Source: Streptomyces sp. NBC_01471 (GTDB lineage Bacteria; Actinomycetota; Actinomycetes; Streptomycetales; Streptomycetaceae). From it: 64,000 nucleotides of DNA. This document shows, in pieces, positions 8,944 through 18,131 of this stretch. Positions within the stretch are counted from its first letter, which is position 1, and every line of letters begins with the position of its first letter. The translations under genes and the position numbers were made by a program. Where the stretch lies: contig NZ_CP109450.1 in the NCBI RefSeq assembly GCF_041438865.1, positions 5,396,501 to 5,460,500 on the forward strand, given 5' to 3'. The notes under the pieces were generated by a model. It saw only the letters and a list, made by a program, of their open reading frames with translations, ran no database searches and had not been told where the DNA came from.

Positions 8944-8997
8944 GTGATCCATATCGCGTATCCCGTACCGCCCGTACTGAAGGAGTCCGTACAGTGA
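8944..8997 (+). CDS. Putative 17-aa upstream peptide coupled to ndk
   Basis: GTG at 8944 opens a 17-codon frame (VIHIAYPVPPVLKESVQ) whose TGA overlaps the ndk GTG as GTGA. The GTG lies 8 nt after a -10 element, so it could be a leaderless leader peptide whose translation feeds ribosomes onto ndk; the ndk Shine-Dalgarno AAGGAG lies inside it. The sequence resembles no known attenuator peptide. It may be chance, because ndk has its own good ribosome-binding site. Confidence 0.35.
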   Translation: MIHIAYPVPPVLKESVQ

Positions 8998-9407
8998 GCC
9001 AGCGCACGCTCGTTCTGCTCAAGCCCGACACCGTACGCCGCCGCCTGGTCGGCGAGGTCGTCGGCCGCATCGAGCGCAAGGCGAACTGGAGCATCTCCGC
9101 GATGGAGCTGCGGACGCTCGACCAGGACACGCTGGAGCAGCACTACGGCGAGCACAAGGGCAAGCCCTTCTACGAGCCGCTGGTGGAGTTCATGGCCTCG
9201 GGTCCGGTCGTCGCGCTGGTCGTCGAGGGCGAGCGGGTCATCGAGGGCGTACGCGCCCTGGCGGGTCCGACTGACCCGATTGCAGCAGCGCCCGGCTCCA
9301 TTCGTGGCGATTTCGGCACCATCGTCCGGGAGAATCTCATCCACGCCTCGGACTCGGAGGAGTCCGCGGAGCGAGAATTGAAGATTTTTTTCCCGGGCGT
9401 ATCCTGA
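8994..9407 (+). CDS. ndk: Nucleoside diphosphate kinase
   Basis: 137 aa, normal length. It transfers the gamma phosphate of ATP to NDPs through a phospho-histidine. Visible motifs are the N-terminal RTLVLLKPDTVRR, the GPVVALVVEGERVIEGVR segment, and the active-site His in NLIHASDSEESAERE. The GTG start has AAGGAG 8 nt upstream. A palindromic terminator follows 33 nt after the stop. Confidence 0.97.
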   Translation: MSQRTLVLLKPDTVRRRLVGEVVGRIERKANWSISAMELRTLDQDTLEQHYGEHKGKPFYEPLVEFMASGPVVALVVEGERVIEGVRALAGPTDPIAAAPGSIRGDFGTIVRENLIHASDSEESAERELKIFFPGVS

Positions 9408-9439
9408 CGTCATGTCAGCCGAATAGCGCTCACAGCCTC

Positions 9440-9465
9440 GGGCGACCGAATTAATTCGGTCGCCC
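9440..9465 (+). terminator. Terminator after ndk
   Basis: A perfect 26-bp palindrome (9440-9452 with 9453-9465), which as RNA folds into a 10-bp GC stem with an AT-rich hexaloop, followed by a short pyrimidine run. Confidence 0.75.
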
Positions 9466-9588
9466 TTCGGCATATGCCGGGCGATTTCGGGAACGCATCG
9501 CACCGACATGACGTCACCATGACTGAGGCGGCCACAACTTCCGCCCACATGGCGGAGGACCCTCGCGCGGTGTCCGTGCAGGCGGCAC

Positions 9589-9594
9589 TACGAT
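9589..9594 (+). promoter_or_regulatory. Possible mreB -10 element TACGAT
   Basis: TACGAT lies about 100 nt before the mreB start in the 231-nt gap after the ndk terminator. No good -35 is seen. The rest of the gap holds no gene. Confidence 0.35.
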
Positions 9595-9696
9595 GGAAGC
9601 CTTCACACCCAACAGCGCTCACTTCGCCTACCAAAAAAGCCAATCGCTCCACTTGGGAAGGCCCGACGCATCCTCATGGGGAACAAGGGGAACTCA

Positions 9697-10716
9697 ATGT
9701 CGTTCATCGGCCGTGACATGGCTATCGACCTCGGGACTGCCAACACGCTGGTGTACGTCAGGGGTCGAGGAATCGTCCTCAACGAACCCTCCGTCGTCGC
9801 CATCAACACCAACACCGGCGGGATCCTCGCCGTAGGCGCCGAGGCCAAGAAGATGATCGGCCGTACGCCGGGCAACATCGTTGCCGTACGGCCGCTGAAG
9901 GACGGCGTGATCGCCGACTTCGAAATCACCGAGCGGATGCTCCGCTACTTCATCCTGAAGATCCACAAGCGCCGCTACCTGGCCCGGCCGCGCGTCGTCG
10001 TCTGCGTCCCCTCGGGCATCACAGGGGTCGAGCGCCGCGCCGTCATCGAGGCGTCCACCCAGGCGGGCGCCCGCCAGGTGCACATCATCGAAGAGCCCAT
10101 GGCGGCCGCGATCGGCTCGGGCCTGCCCGTCCACGAGGCCACCGGCAACATGGTGGTCGACATCGGCGGCGGCACCACCGAGGTCGCGGTGATCTCGCTC
10201 GGCGGAATCGTCACGGCACAGTCGATCCGGGTCGCGGGCGACGAGCTGGACAACGCGATCATCCAGCACATCAAGAAGGAGTACTCCCTCCTCCTGGGCG
10301 AGCGCACCGCCGAGCAGATCAAGATCACCATCGGCTCCGCGTTCGACCTGGAGAAGGACGAGCACACCGAGATCCGCGGCCGTGACCTCGTGTCCGGGCT
10401 GCCCAAGACCGTCGTGATCTCCGCCGCCGAGGTCCGCAAGGCCATCGAGGAGCCGGTCAACGCCATTGTCGACGCGGTCAAGACGACGCTCGACAAGTGC
10501 CCGCCCGAGCTCTCCGGCGACGTCATGGACCGCGGCATCGTCCTCACCGGTGGTGGGGCACTGCTCCGCGGTCTGGACGAGCGGCTGCGCCACGAGACCG
10601 GCATGCCCATCCACATCGCCGAGGACCCGCTGGACTCCGTCGCCCTCGGATCGGGCAAGTGCGTCGAGGAGTTCGAGGCGCTCCAGCAGGTACTGGACGC
10701 CCAGCCCCGCCGGTGA
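9697..10716 (+). CDS. mreB: Rod shape-determining protein MreB
   Basis: 339 aa bacterial actin. DLGTANTLVYV, DIGGGTTEVAV and GIVLTGGGALLRG form the ATP-binding cleft. The start chosen is ATG 9697 (MSFIGRDMAID), which has AAGGGGAA 4 nt upstream; an in-frame ATG at 9676 would add MGNKGNS without a ribosome-binding site. MreB filaments organise wall synthesis with MreC, MreD, PBP2 and RodA, all encoded next in order. In Streptomyces this cluster is mainly needed for spore-wall thickening (literature). The gene starts the cluster and has its own upstream gap. Confidence 0.97.
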   Translation: MSFIGRDMAIDLGTANTLVYVRGRGIVLNEPSVVAINTNTGGILAVGAEAKKMIGRTPGNIVAVRPLKDGVIADFEITERMLRYFILKIHKRRYLARPRVVVCVPSGITGVERRAVIEASTQAGARQVHIIEEPMAAAIGSGLPVHEATGNMVVDIGGGTTEVAVISLGGIVTAQSIRVAGDELDNAIIQHIKKEYSLLLGERTAEQIKITIGSAFDLEKDEHTEIRGRDLVSGLPKTVVISAAEVRKAIEEPVNAIVDAVKTTLDKCPPELSGDVMDRGIVLTGGGALLRGLDERLRHETGMPIHIAEDPLDSVALGSGKCVEEFEALQQVLDAQPRR

Positions 10717-10732
10717 CGGACCCGGTCCTTGA

Positions 10733-10762
10733 GCCGTACGGGGCATGTCCGCCCCGTACGGC
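10733..10762 (+). terminator. Hairpin between mreB and mreC
   Basis: A 12-bp perfect stem (10733-10744 with 10751-10762) with a 6-nt loop, 17 nt after the mreB stop. It could be a partial terminator setting mreB above mreCD, or an mRNA-stability element. Confidence 0.6.
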
Positions 10763-10868
10763 GGATCGTTGAAGGTAAAGAGTTCGACTGCATTTCCTGT
10801 CGGCCTCCGCACACGCAGAACTCCACAAACGCATATGAATTCCGACGAGGAAGGCACGGCCTCCGCAC

Positions 10869-11822
10869 GTGAGGGACACACGAGAGAGCCGGCTGCTCCT
10901 GGTGCTGCTGATCGCCATCGCGTTCGCGCTGATCACGGTGGACATCCGGGGCGGTGAGGCGTCTCCGGTGGACGGCGCCCGGCACGCCGCCGCCACCGTG
11001 TTCGGACCGGTCGAGAACGGTGTCGCGTCCGCCGTGAACCCGGTCGGCAACGCCATCGGTGCGGTACGGGACTCCGGCGACCGGCACAGCCGCATCAGCG
11101 CGCTGGAGCGTGAGAACGCCGCACTGAAGCAGCAGCTCGGCAGCAGCGACCGCAACCGCAGCCGCGTCCGCCAGCTCGACAGCATGCTCAAGACCGCGGG
11201 CGCGGGCCAGTACGGGATCAAGGGCGCCCAGGTCATCGCCATAGGAGCGGCCCAGGGGTTCTCCTGGACGATCACCATCGACGCCGGGACCAACGACGGC
11301 ATCAAGCGCGACATGACCGTGCTCAACGGGGACGGACTCGTCGGCCGGGTCACCACCGTCGGCCCCAACACCGCGACCGTGCTGCTCGCCAACGACCCCG
11401 ACTTCACCGTCGGCACCCGGATGGAGAAGACCGACGAGGTCGGCTTCGCCACCGGCCGCGGTGACCGCCCGCTCTCCGTCCAGTTCCTGAACGGCAAGGC
11501 GGAGGTCAAGAAGGGCGACCGGCTGGTCACCTTCGGCTCCAGCAACGACAAGCCCTTCGTACCCGGCGTACCCGTCGGCAAGGTCGTCCGCGTCGACCCG
11601 TCCGGCGGCGACCTCACCCGTACGGTCTACGTCCACCCGTACGTCAGCTTCACCAAGCTCGACCTGGTCGGTGTCGTCGTCGAGCCGCCGCGCAGCAACC
11701 CGCGCGACACGGTCCTGCCGGCCAAGCCCGCCAAGCCGAAGCCCGCGCCCACCGTCACGGTCACCGCCACGCCCGGCGCCAACACCGATCCCAACACCGA
11801 CCCCAACGCCCCCCAGCAGTAG
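10869..11822 (+). CDS. mreC: Rod shape-determining protein MreC
   Basis: 317 aa. A signal-anchor helix (LLLVLLIAIAFALITVDI) at residues ~8-25 is followed by a coiled coil near 75-110 (ISALERENAALKQQL) and the MreC beta-barrel domains, for example KRDMTVLNGDGLVGRV and GFATGRGD. The last ~40 residues are a Pro/Thr/Lys/Asn-rich tail. MreC is an extracytoplasmic scaffold linking MreB/MreD to PBP2. It is followed 12 nt later by mreD. Confidence 0.95.
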   Translation: MRDTRESRLLLVLLIAIAFALITVDIRGGEASPVDGARHAAATVFGPVENGVASAVNPVGNAIGAVRDSGDRHSRISALERENAALKQQLGSSDRNRSRVRQLDSMLKTAGAGQYGIKGAQVIAIGAAQGFSWTITIDAGTNDGIKRDMTVLNGDGLVGRVTTVGPNTATVLLANDPDFTVGTRMEKTDEVGFATGRGDRPLSVQFLNGKAEVKKGDRLVTFGSSNDKPFVPGVPVGKVVRVDPSGGDLTRTVYVHPYVSFTKLDLVGVVVEPPRSNPRDTVLPAKPAKPKPAPTVTVTATPGANTDPNTDPNAPQQ

Positions 11823-11834
11823 GAGCTGATCCGT

Positions 11835-12509
11835 ATGCGTCTCAACCGGATGCTGCTCTCGGCCACGCTGGTGGTGGTCGCCCTGGTGATCCAGGTGAGC
11901 GTGCTCGCCCGACTCCAACTCCCCGGCGCCGTGCCGGACCTGCTGCTGCTCACCGTGGTGGGCCTCGCCCTGGTGTACGGCCATGTGGGGGGCGCCTTCA
12001 TCGGGTTCGGTGCCGGTCTGCTGGCCGACCTGGCCCCGCCCGCCGACCACGCCGCCGGACGGTACGCGCTGGTGCTGTGCGTGATCGGGTACGCGGCCGG
12101 GTTCGCCAAGCCCGACAACGGCCGCATCAGGTCCGTCACCGGACCGATGCTCGTGGTGGTCGCCGCCGCGATCGGCTCCACGCTGCTCTACGCCGGGGTG
12201 GGCTCTCTCGTCGGTGACACCGCCGCCCGCCATGTGGGCCTGATCGGGCTGCTGTTCAGCGCCGCGATCTACGACCTGCTGCTCGCACCGTTCACCGTCC
12301 CGTTCATCATGGCGCTGGCGAGACGCGCCGAGAACGACCCGCTCGCGGAGGGCCGCGACAGCGGTGGTGTGACGAGTGACGTCGCCACCGGCTGGCTGGC
12401 GACGGGCACCGGACTGAAGATCGGCAGCCAGCGCGGCGGTCTGCGCATGAAGGCGGCCAGGTCACGCGCGGCGAAGGCCGGACGCATCAAGGGGGTCAAG
12501 AGGCTGTGA
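11835..12509 (+). CDS. mreD: Rod shape-determining membrane protein MreD
   Basis: 224 aa with five or six membrane helices in the first ~165 residues, then a basic cytoplasmic tail (RMKAARSRAAKAGRIKGVKR). It starts at ATG with AGGAG 7-8 nt upstream, 12 nt after mreC. MreD couples cytoplasmic MreB to MreC and PBP2. The long basic tail goes beyond the ~165-residue core seen in many MreD proteins. Confidence 0.92.
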   Translation: MRLNRMLLSATLVVVALVIQVSVLARLQLPGAVPDLLLLTVVGLALVYGHVGGAFIGFGAGLLADLAPPADHAAGRYALVLCVIGYAAGFAKPDNGRIRSVTGPMLVVVAAAIGSTLLYAGVGSLVGDTAARHVGLIGLLFSAAIYDLLLAPFTVPFIMALARRAENDPLAEGRDSGGVTSDVATGWLATGTGLKIGSQRGGLRMKAARSRAAKAGRIKGVKRL

Positions 12510-12570
12510 GACTGCGACACGCGGGGGCACGGCCGTCGGATCCCGGCCGGACAATCAGTGGGGCACGGCT

Positions 12571-14751
12571 GTGAGCAATATTCCCGAGACCGGACGGACC
12601 TCGCGGGTCCGGATCCGGCTCGTCGTCATCCAGATCCTCGTCTTCTCCCTCCTCCTCACCCTCGGCGGCCGGCTCTGGTACCTCCAGATCCGCAACGGCC
12701 AGGAGTACAGCGCGGAGGCCAAGAACAACCACGTCCAGCAGGTCGTCCAGCCCGCCGTGCGCGGCTCGATCTTCGACGCGCGCGGGGTGCCGATCGCCGA
12801 CAACGAGACCAAGCTCGTCGTGTCCGCCGACCGCACCGACCTGATGAGGACGAGTGACAACGGCAAAGCCGTCCTCACCCGGCTGGCCGGGGTGCTCGGG
12901 ATGAAGCCGGCGGACGTCATCGCGAAGGTCAGGCTCTGCGACGCCAAGACGCCGAAGCCCTGCTGGAACGGCTCGCCCTACCAGCCGATCCCCGTCACCG
13001 AGGACGCCACCACCCAGCAGGCGCTCCAGATCCGCGAGCGCACCGAGGACTTCCCCGGCATCACCGCCGGGCCCACCGCCGTCCGCAGCTACCCCGGCGC
13101 CGGAGGGCTCAACGCGGCCCAGGTGCTCGGTTACCTCGGCCCGGTCACCGACCAGGAAGTCGCCAAGTCGAACAAGACGAACAACCCGCTGCTCCGCTCG
13201 GACCAGGTCGGCCGGGCCGGTCTGGAATCCACCTACGACCAGCAGCTGCGCGGCAAGTCCGGCGTCACCCGCTACGAGGTGGACAACCTCGGCCGGGTCA
13301 TCGGCAAGGCCGGCCAGACGGCGTCGCAGCCCGGCAGTTCCCTGGTCACCAGCATCGACTCCCGGGTCCAGGCGCTGACCGAGAAGGAGCTGGACGCGAC
13401 CATGAAGGCGCTCCGCAAGACCTATGACTCGGTGACCCACAGCAACTACAAGGCCGACTCGGGTGCGGCCGTGGTGATGGACGTGCACACCGGGCAGGTC
13501 ATCGCGATGGCCAGTGCCCCGACCTACGACCCCAATGTCTGGGGCGGCGGCATCTCGGCCAAGAACTACGGCAAGCTCACCAAGGCCTCCTCGAACTACC
13601 CCCTGCTGAACCGTGCCATCCAGGGGCAGTCGGCGCCCGGCTCGACCTTCAAGGTCATCTCCACCAGCGCCGCCATCAACGCCGGGTACGCCCCCGACGG
13701 CGGCTACCCCTGCACGTCCTCGATGACCATCGGCAACCGCGAGTTCAAGAACTTCGAGGGCGAGAACTACGGCGACATCAGCCTGGGCAAAGCCCTTGAG
13801 GTCTCCTGCGACACGGTCTTCTACCACGTGGCCTACGACCAGTGGAAGAAGGACGGCGGCAACAACCCCAAGCACCCGAAGGACTGGTTCTTCAAGACCG
13901 CCCACGAGTTCGGGCTCGGCAAGAAGACCGGTATCGACCTGCCCAACGAGCTGGCCGGCCGGGTCCCGGACCGCGAGTGGAAGAAGGCCTACTGGGAGGC
14001 CAACAAGGACCTCTGGTGCAAGCAGGGCAAGAAGAACGGCACCTACGTCGAGCAGATCGAGTACGAGAACTGCACCGACGGCAAGCAGGTCCGCGCCGGT
14101 GACTCCGTCAACTACGCGATCGGCCAGGGCGACACGCTCCTCACCCCGGTCCAGGAGGCGATGATCTACTCGGCCCTCGCCAACGGCGGCACGATGTACC
14201 AGCCGAGCGTGGGCAAGGCGGTCGTCAGCGCCGACGGCAAGACGGTGCAGCCGATCAAGCCGAAGCGCGTCGGCCGGCTCCCCGACAGCAAGTCGACCGT
14301 CTCGTACATCAACAAGGCGCTGGAAGGCGTGGTCACCAGCGGTACGGCGGCCTGGCAGTTCGGCGGCTGGCCGCAGGACAAGATCGCCCTGCACGCCAAG
14401 ACCGGCACCGCGGAGGTCGCCGGCAAGCAGACCACCGGGTGGCTGTCCACGTACACCAAGGACTACGCGATCGTGATGACGATCTCCCAGGGTGGTACCG
14501 GCTCCGGCGCCGCGGGGCCCGCGGTCCGCAAGATCTACGAGGCGATGTACGGCCTCGACAAGAACGGCAAGCAGAACCTCAAGAAGGCGCTCCTGCCGAA
14601 GCCGCAGACGGCCCTGCCGAAGATCAACAAGGACGGTGCGATCATCTCGCCCAAGATCAGCCCGCCCCAGCCCGACCCGTCGCCGCCGGCCCCCTCTCCC
14701 TCGTCGTCGGGCGGACAGCAGATCGCGGCCGGACCGGGCAGGAGGGACTAG
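12571..14751 (+). CDS. mrdA: Penicillin-binding protein 2 (class B transpeptidase)
   Basis: 726 aa. One N-terminal membrane helix (residues ~17-35), then the PBP dimerisation domain (RGSIFDARG), then the transpeptidase. The nucleophile motif STFK is at residues 358-361, SCD is near 412 in place of the usual SxN, and KTGT begins at 610. It cross-links glycan made by the adjacent SEDS protein. The C-terminus is a Pro/Ser-rich tail. It starts at GTG and ends 3 nt before the rodA start, so the pair is co-translated. Confidence 0.95.
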   Translation: MSNIPETGRTSRVRIRLVVIQILVFSLLLTLGGRLWYLQIRNGQEYSAEAKNNHVQQVVQPAVRGSIFDARGVPIADNETKLVVSADRTDLMRTSDNGKAVLTRLAGVLGMKPADVIAKVRLCDAKTPKPCWNGSPYQPIPVTEDATTQQALQIRERTEDFPGITAGPTAVRSYPGAGGLNAAQVLGYLGPVTDQEVAKSNKTNNPLLRSDQVGRAGLESTYDQQLRGKSGVTRYEVDNLGRVIGKAGQTASQPGSSLVTSIDSRVQALTEKELDATMKALRKTYDSVTHSNYKADSGAAVVMDVHTGQVIAMASAPTYDPNVWGGGISAKNYGKLTKASSNYPLLNRAIQGQSAPGSTFKVISTSAAINAGYAPDGGYPCTSSMTIGNREFKNFEGENYGDISLGKALEVSCDTVFYHVAYDQWKKDGGNNPKHPKDWFFKTAHEFGLGKKTGIDLPNELAGRVPDREWKKAYWEANKDLWCKQGKKNGTYVEQIEYENCTDGKQVRAGDSVNYAIGQGDTLLTPVQEAMIYSALANGGTMYQPSVGKAVVSADGKTVQPIKPKRVGRLPDSKSTVSYINKALEGVVTSGTAAWQFGGWPQDKIALHAKTGTAEVAGKQTTGWLSTYTKDYAIVMTISQGGTGSGAAGPAVRKIYEAMYGLDKNGKQNLKKALLPKPQTALPKINKDGAIISPKISPPQPDPSPPAPSPSSSGGQQIAAGPGRRD

Positions 14752-14754
14752 GAC

Positions 14755-15945
14755 ATGGGCGGTTTCTCCGTAGCGCGGTACGCCCCCGAGCAGACCACCT
14801 GGTCCAAGCTGACCGCCCGCGACTCGCTGGTGCGCAGGCTGGACTGGCCGCTGCTGATGGCCTCGCTCGTGCTGTCGTTCATCGGCATGCTGCTGGTGTA
14901 CTCCGCCACCCGCGGCCGCAACTCCCTGACCCATGGCGACCCGTACTACTTCCTGCTGCGGCACGCCATGAACACCGGCATCGGTGTCGCCCTCATGGTC
15001 GGCACCATCTGGCTCGGCCACCGGACCCTGCGCGGCGCGGTCCCGATCCTGTTCGGCCTCTCCGTGCTGATGATCCTCGCGGTCCTCTCACCGCTCGGGC
15101 AGACCGTGAACGGTGCGCACGCCTGGATCGTCATCGGCGGCGGATTCTCCCTCCAGCCGTCCGAGTTCACCAAGATCACGATCATTCTGGGGATGGCGAT
15201 GATCCTCGCCTCCCGGGTGGACGCGGGTGACCAGGACCATCCCGACCACCGCACGGTCGCCAAGGCGCTCGGGGTGGCCGCCGTCCCGATCCTCATCATC
15301 ATGCTGATGCCGGACCTCGGCTCGGTCATGGTGATCGCGATGATCGTCCTCGGAGTCCTGCTGGCCTCCGGCGCCTCCAACCGCTGGGTGGTCGGACTCA
15401 TCGGCACCGGAGTGGTCGGCGCCATCGGGGTCTGGAAGGCCGGGCTGCTCGACGAGTACCAGATCGCGCGCTTCGCCGCCTTCGCCAACCCCGCGCTCGA
15501 CCCGGCGGGCGTCGGCTACAACACCAACCAGGCGCGGATCGCGATCGGTTCGGGCGGCCTGCACGGAACGGGCCTCTTCCACGGCTCGCAGACCACCGGA
15601 CAGTTCGTCCCCGAGCAGCAGACCGACTTCGTCTTCACCGTCGCCGGCGAGGAACTCGGCTTCGTGGGCGCCGGACTGATCCTGGTCCTGCTCGGCGTCG
15701 TGCTCTGGCGCGCCTGCCGGATCGCCCGGGAGACGACCGAGCTGTACGGCACGATCGTCGCGGCCGGGATCATCGCCTGGTTCGCCTTCCAGGCGTTCGA
15801 GAACATCGGGATGACCCTCGGCATCATGCCGGTGGCGGGACTTCCGCTGCCGTTCGTCTCGTACGGAGGATCCTCGATGTTCGCCGTGTGGGTCGCGATC
15901 GGCCTGCTCCAGTCGATCCGTGTGCAGCGGCCCATGTCGGCCTGA
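14755..15945 (+). CDS. rodA: SEDS peptidoglycan polymerase RodA/FtsW type (Sfr in Streptomyces)
   Basis: 396 aa with about ten membrane helices. The SEDS signatures are visible: LQPSEFTKI, GIMPVAGLPLPFVSYGGSSM near the C-terminus, and TDFVFTVAGEELGF. It polymerises lipid II together with the preceding PBP2. In Streptomyces the gene in this place is called sfr. A strong hairpin follows the stop by 19 nt, ending the mre cluster. Confidence 0.95.
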   Translation: MGGFSVARYAPEQTTWSKLTARDSLVRRLDWPLLMASLVLSFIGMLLVYSATRGRNSLTHGDPYYFLLRHAMNTGIGVALMVGTIWLGHRTLRGAVPILFGLSVLMILAVLSPLGQTVNGAHAWIVIGGGFSLQPSEFTKITIILGMAMILASRVDAGDQDHPDHRTVAKALGVAAVPILIIMLMPDLGSVMVIAMIVLGVLLASGASNRWVVGLIGTGVVGAIGVWKAGLLDEYQIARFAAFANPALDPAGVGYNTNQARIAIGSGGLHGTGLFHGSQTTGQFVPEQQTDFVFTVAGEELGFVGAGLILVLLGVVLWRACRIARETTELYGTIVAAGIIAWFAFQAFENIGMTLGIMPVAGLPLPFVSYGGSSMFAVWVAIGLLQSIRVQRPMSA

Positions 15946-15963
15946 CCGGGCGGCAGAGCGGAC

Positions 15964-16004
15964 GAGCGCCCGTGTTCCGGGGGAAACCCGGGGCACGGGC
16001 GCTC
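15964..16004 (+). terminator. Terminator ending the mre cluster
   Basis: An 11-bp perfect outer stem (from 15964, pairing with 15994-16004) continues inward through two G-U pairs and five GC pairs to a short purine-rich loop. Confidence 0.8.
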
Positions 16005-16130
16005 TGCCGTGCCGGCGCGTCCGCCGCGCCGGCCCCGGGAGCGCAGAGCCGGATTTCCGGGCGGACGGGGGTGGTCGGCCGCCGGGGTACGCTGGATGGT
16101 CATCCCTGCCCGCTCATGAGAGACACCACC

Positions 16131-18068
16131 ATGCCTGTCGAGTCGGTCGAGTCGGTCTTCCCGCGACTGGAAGCGCTTCTCCCGCATGTCCAGAAGCCCA
16201 TCCAGTACGTGGGCGGAGAGCTGAACTCCACCGTCAAACCGTGGGATGAATGCGACGTCCGCTGGGCGCTGATGTACCCGGACGCGTACGAGGTCGGACT
16301 GCCCAACCAGGGCGTCATGATCCTGTACGAGGTGCTGAACGAGCGCGAGGGCGTGCTCGCCGAGCGCACGTACAGCGTCTGGCCGGACCTCGAAGAGCTG
16401 ATGCGCGAGCACAAGGTGCCGCAGTTCACGGTCGACGCGCACCGCCCGGTGAAGGCCTTCGACGTCTTCGGGCTCTCTTTCTCCACCGAGCTCGGCTACA
16501 CCAACATGCTCACCGCCCTGGATCTCGCGGGCATCCCGCTGGAGGCCAAGGACCGGACCCTCGACGACCCGATCGTGCTCGCGGGCGGCCACGCGGCGTT
16601 CAACCCCGAGCCGATCGCCGAATTCATCGACTGCGCGGTCATCGGCGACGGCGAGCAGGCGGTCCTGGAGATCACCGAGATCGTCCGCGCCTGGAAGGCC
16701 GAGGGCCGTCCCGGCGGGCGCGACGAGGTGCTCTTCCGGCTCTCGAAGACCGGCGGCGTCTACGTGCCGCGCTTCTACGACGTCGAGTACCTGCCCGACG
16801 GGCGGATCGGCCGTGTCGTCCCCAACAGGTCGGGCGTGCCGTGGCGGGTCTCCAAGCACACGGTCATGGACCTCGACGAGTGGCCCTACCCCAAGCAGCC
16901 GCTCGTCCCGCTCGCCGAGACCGTCCACGAGCGGATGTCCGTCGAGATCTTCCGCGGCTGCACCCGCGGCTGCCGTTTCTGCCAGGCCGGCATGATCACG
17001 CGTCCCGTGCGGGAGCGAAGCATCACCGGCATCGGCGACATGGTGGAGAAGGGCCTCAAGGCGACCGGTTTCGAAGAGGTCGGCCTCCTGTCGCTGTCGT
17101 CCGCCGACCACAGCGAGATCGGTGACATCGCCAAGGGCCTCGCCGACCGGTACACCGAGGACAAGGTCGGCCTCTCGCTGCCGTCGACCCGGGTGGACGC
17201 CTTCAACATCGACCTCGCCAACGAGCTGACCAGGAACGGCCGCAGGTCCGGCCTGACCTTCGCCCCCGAGGGCGGGTCCGAGCGCATCCGCAAGGTCATC
17301 AACAAGATGGTCTCGGAGGAGGACCTGATCCGCACGGTCTCCACCGCGTACGGCAACGGCTGGCGCCAGGTGAAGCTGTACTTCATGTGCGGCCTGCCCA
17401 CCGAGACCGACGAGGACGTCCTCCAGATCGGCGACATGGCGGTCAACGTCATCGCCGAGGGGCGCAGGGTCTCCGGCCAGAACGACATCCGCTGCACCGT
17501 CTCCATCGGCGGCTTCGTGCCCAAGCCGCACACCCCGTTCCAGTGGGCCCCGCAGCTCTCCGCCGAGGACACCGACGCCCGGCTCACCAAGCTGCGGGAC
17601 AAGATCCGCGGCGACAAGAAGTACGGCCGCTCGATCGGCTTCCGCTACCACGACGGCAAGCCCGGCATCGTCGAGGGCCTGCTCTCGCGCGGCGACCGCC
17701 GGGTCGGCTCGGTCATCCGCGCGGTGTACGAGGGCGGCGGCCGGTTCGACGGCTGGCGCGAGTACTTCAGTTACGACCGCTGGATGAAGGCCGCCGGTGA
17801 GACGCTCCCCGGCTTCGGCGTGGACGTCGACTGGTACACGACCCGTGAGCGTACGTACGAGGAGGTCCTGCCCTGGGACCACCTGGACTCCGGTCTCGAC
17901 AAGGACTGGCTCTGGGAGGACTGGCAGGACTCGCTCGACGAGACCGAGGTCGAGGACTGCCGCTGGACGCCGTGCTTCGACTGCGGGGTGTGCCCGCAGC
18001 TCGACCTCGACATCCAGATCGGTCCGACGGGCAAGAAACTCCTGCCTCTGACGGTCGTCAACAAGTAG
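16131..18068 (+). CDS. TIGR03960-type B12-binding radical SAM protein
   Basis: 645 aa. The N-terminal ~230 residues are a B12-binding-like domain (LMYPDAYEVGLPNQG, DVFGLSFSTELGYTN, LAGGHAAFNPEP). The radical SAM core has Cys277, Cys281 and Cys284 (CTRGCRFC). The C-terminal part carries extra cysteines (CRWTPCFDCGVCPQ) that could bind another cluster or zinc. Start ATG 16131 has GAGAGA 7 nt upstream; ATG 16116 is in frame but lacks a site. The substrate is unknown. The family is usually paired with the TIGR03936 protein, here at 19259-20092, close to the RNase E/L21/L27 block, which hints at an RNA or ribosome role (inference). Confidence 0.88.
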   Translation: MPVESVESVFPRLEALLPHVQKPIQYVGGELNSTVKPWDECDVRWALMYPDAYEVGLPNQGVMILYEVLNEREGVLAERTYSVWPDLEELMREHKVPQFTVDAHRPVKAFDVFGLSFSTELGYTNMLTALDLAGIPLEAKDRTLDDPIVLAGGHAAFNPEPIAEFIDCAVIGDGEQAVLEITEIVRAWKAEGRPGGRDEVLFRLSKTGGVYVPRFYDVEYLPDGRIGRVVPNRSGVPWRVSKHTVMDLDEWPYPKQPLVPLAETVHERMSVEIFRGCTRGCRFCQAGMITRPVRERSITGIGDMVEKGLKATGFEEVGLLSLSSADHSEIGDIAKGLADRYTEDKVGLSLPSTRVDAFNIDLANELTRNGRRSGLTFAPEGGSERIRKVINKMVSEEDLIRTVSTAYGNGWRQVKLYFMCGLPTETDEDVLQIGDMAVNVIAEGRRVSGQNDIRCTVSIGGFVPKPHTPFQWAPQLSAEDTDARLTKLRDKIRGDKKYGRSIGFRYHDGKPGIVEGLLSRGDRRVGSVIRAVYEGGGRFDGWREYFSYDRWMKAAGETLPGFGVDVDWYTTRERTYEEVLPWDHLDSGLDKDWLWEDWQDSLDETEVEDCRWTPCFDCGVCPQLDLDIQIGPTGKKLLPLTVVNK

Positions 18069-18087
18069 CTTCTGGTACGCGGACTTC

Positions 18088-18114
18088 CGGCCCGGTCACG
18101 GTGTGACCGGGCCG
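18088..18114 (+). terminator. Terminator after the radical SAM gene
   Basis: A 12-bp perfect stem (18088-18099 with 18103-18114) with a 3-nt loop, 19 nt after the stop. It overlaps a possible GTG at 18114 for the next gene, an argument for the later GTG at 18132. Confidence 0.75.
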
Positions 18115-18131
18115 TGTCGTATGGGGGAAAA

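Noticed and set aside
9975..12233. 752-aa minus-strand frame opposite mreB-mreC-mreD
   Set aside because: Antisense shadow crossing three well-supported genes and their gaps.
12496..15021. 841-aa minus-strand frame opposite the PBP2 gene
   Set aside because: Same antisense effect; no plausible start and no domain.
15888..16130. N-terminal extension of the radical SAM gene back into rodA
   Set aside because: It would overlap rodA and the terminator at 15964; family similarity begins at MPVESVES, and only ATG 16131 has a ribosome-binding site.
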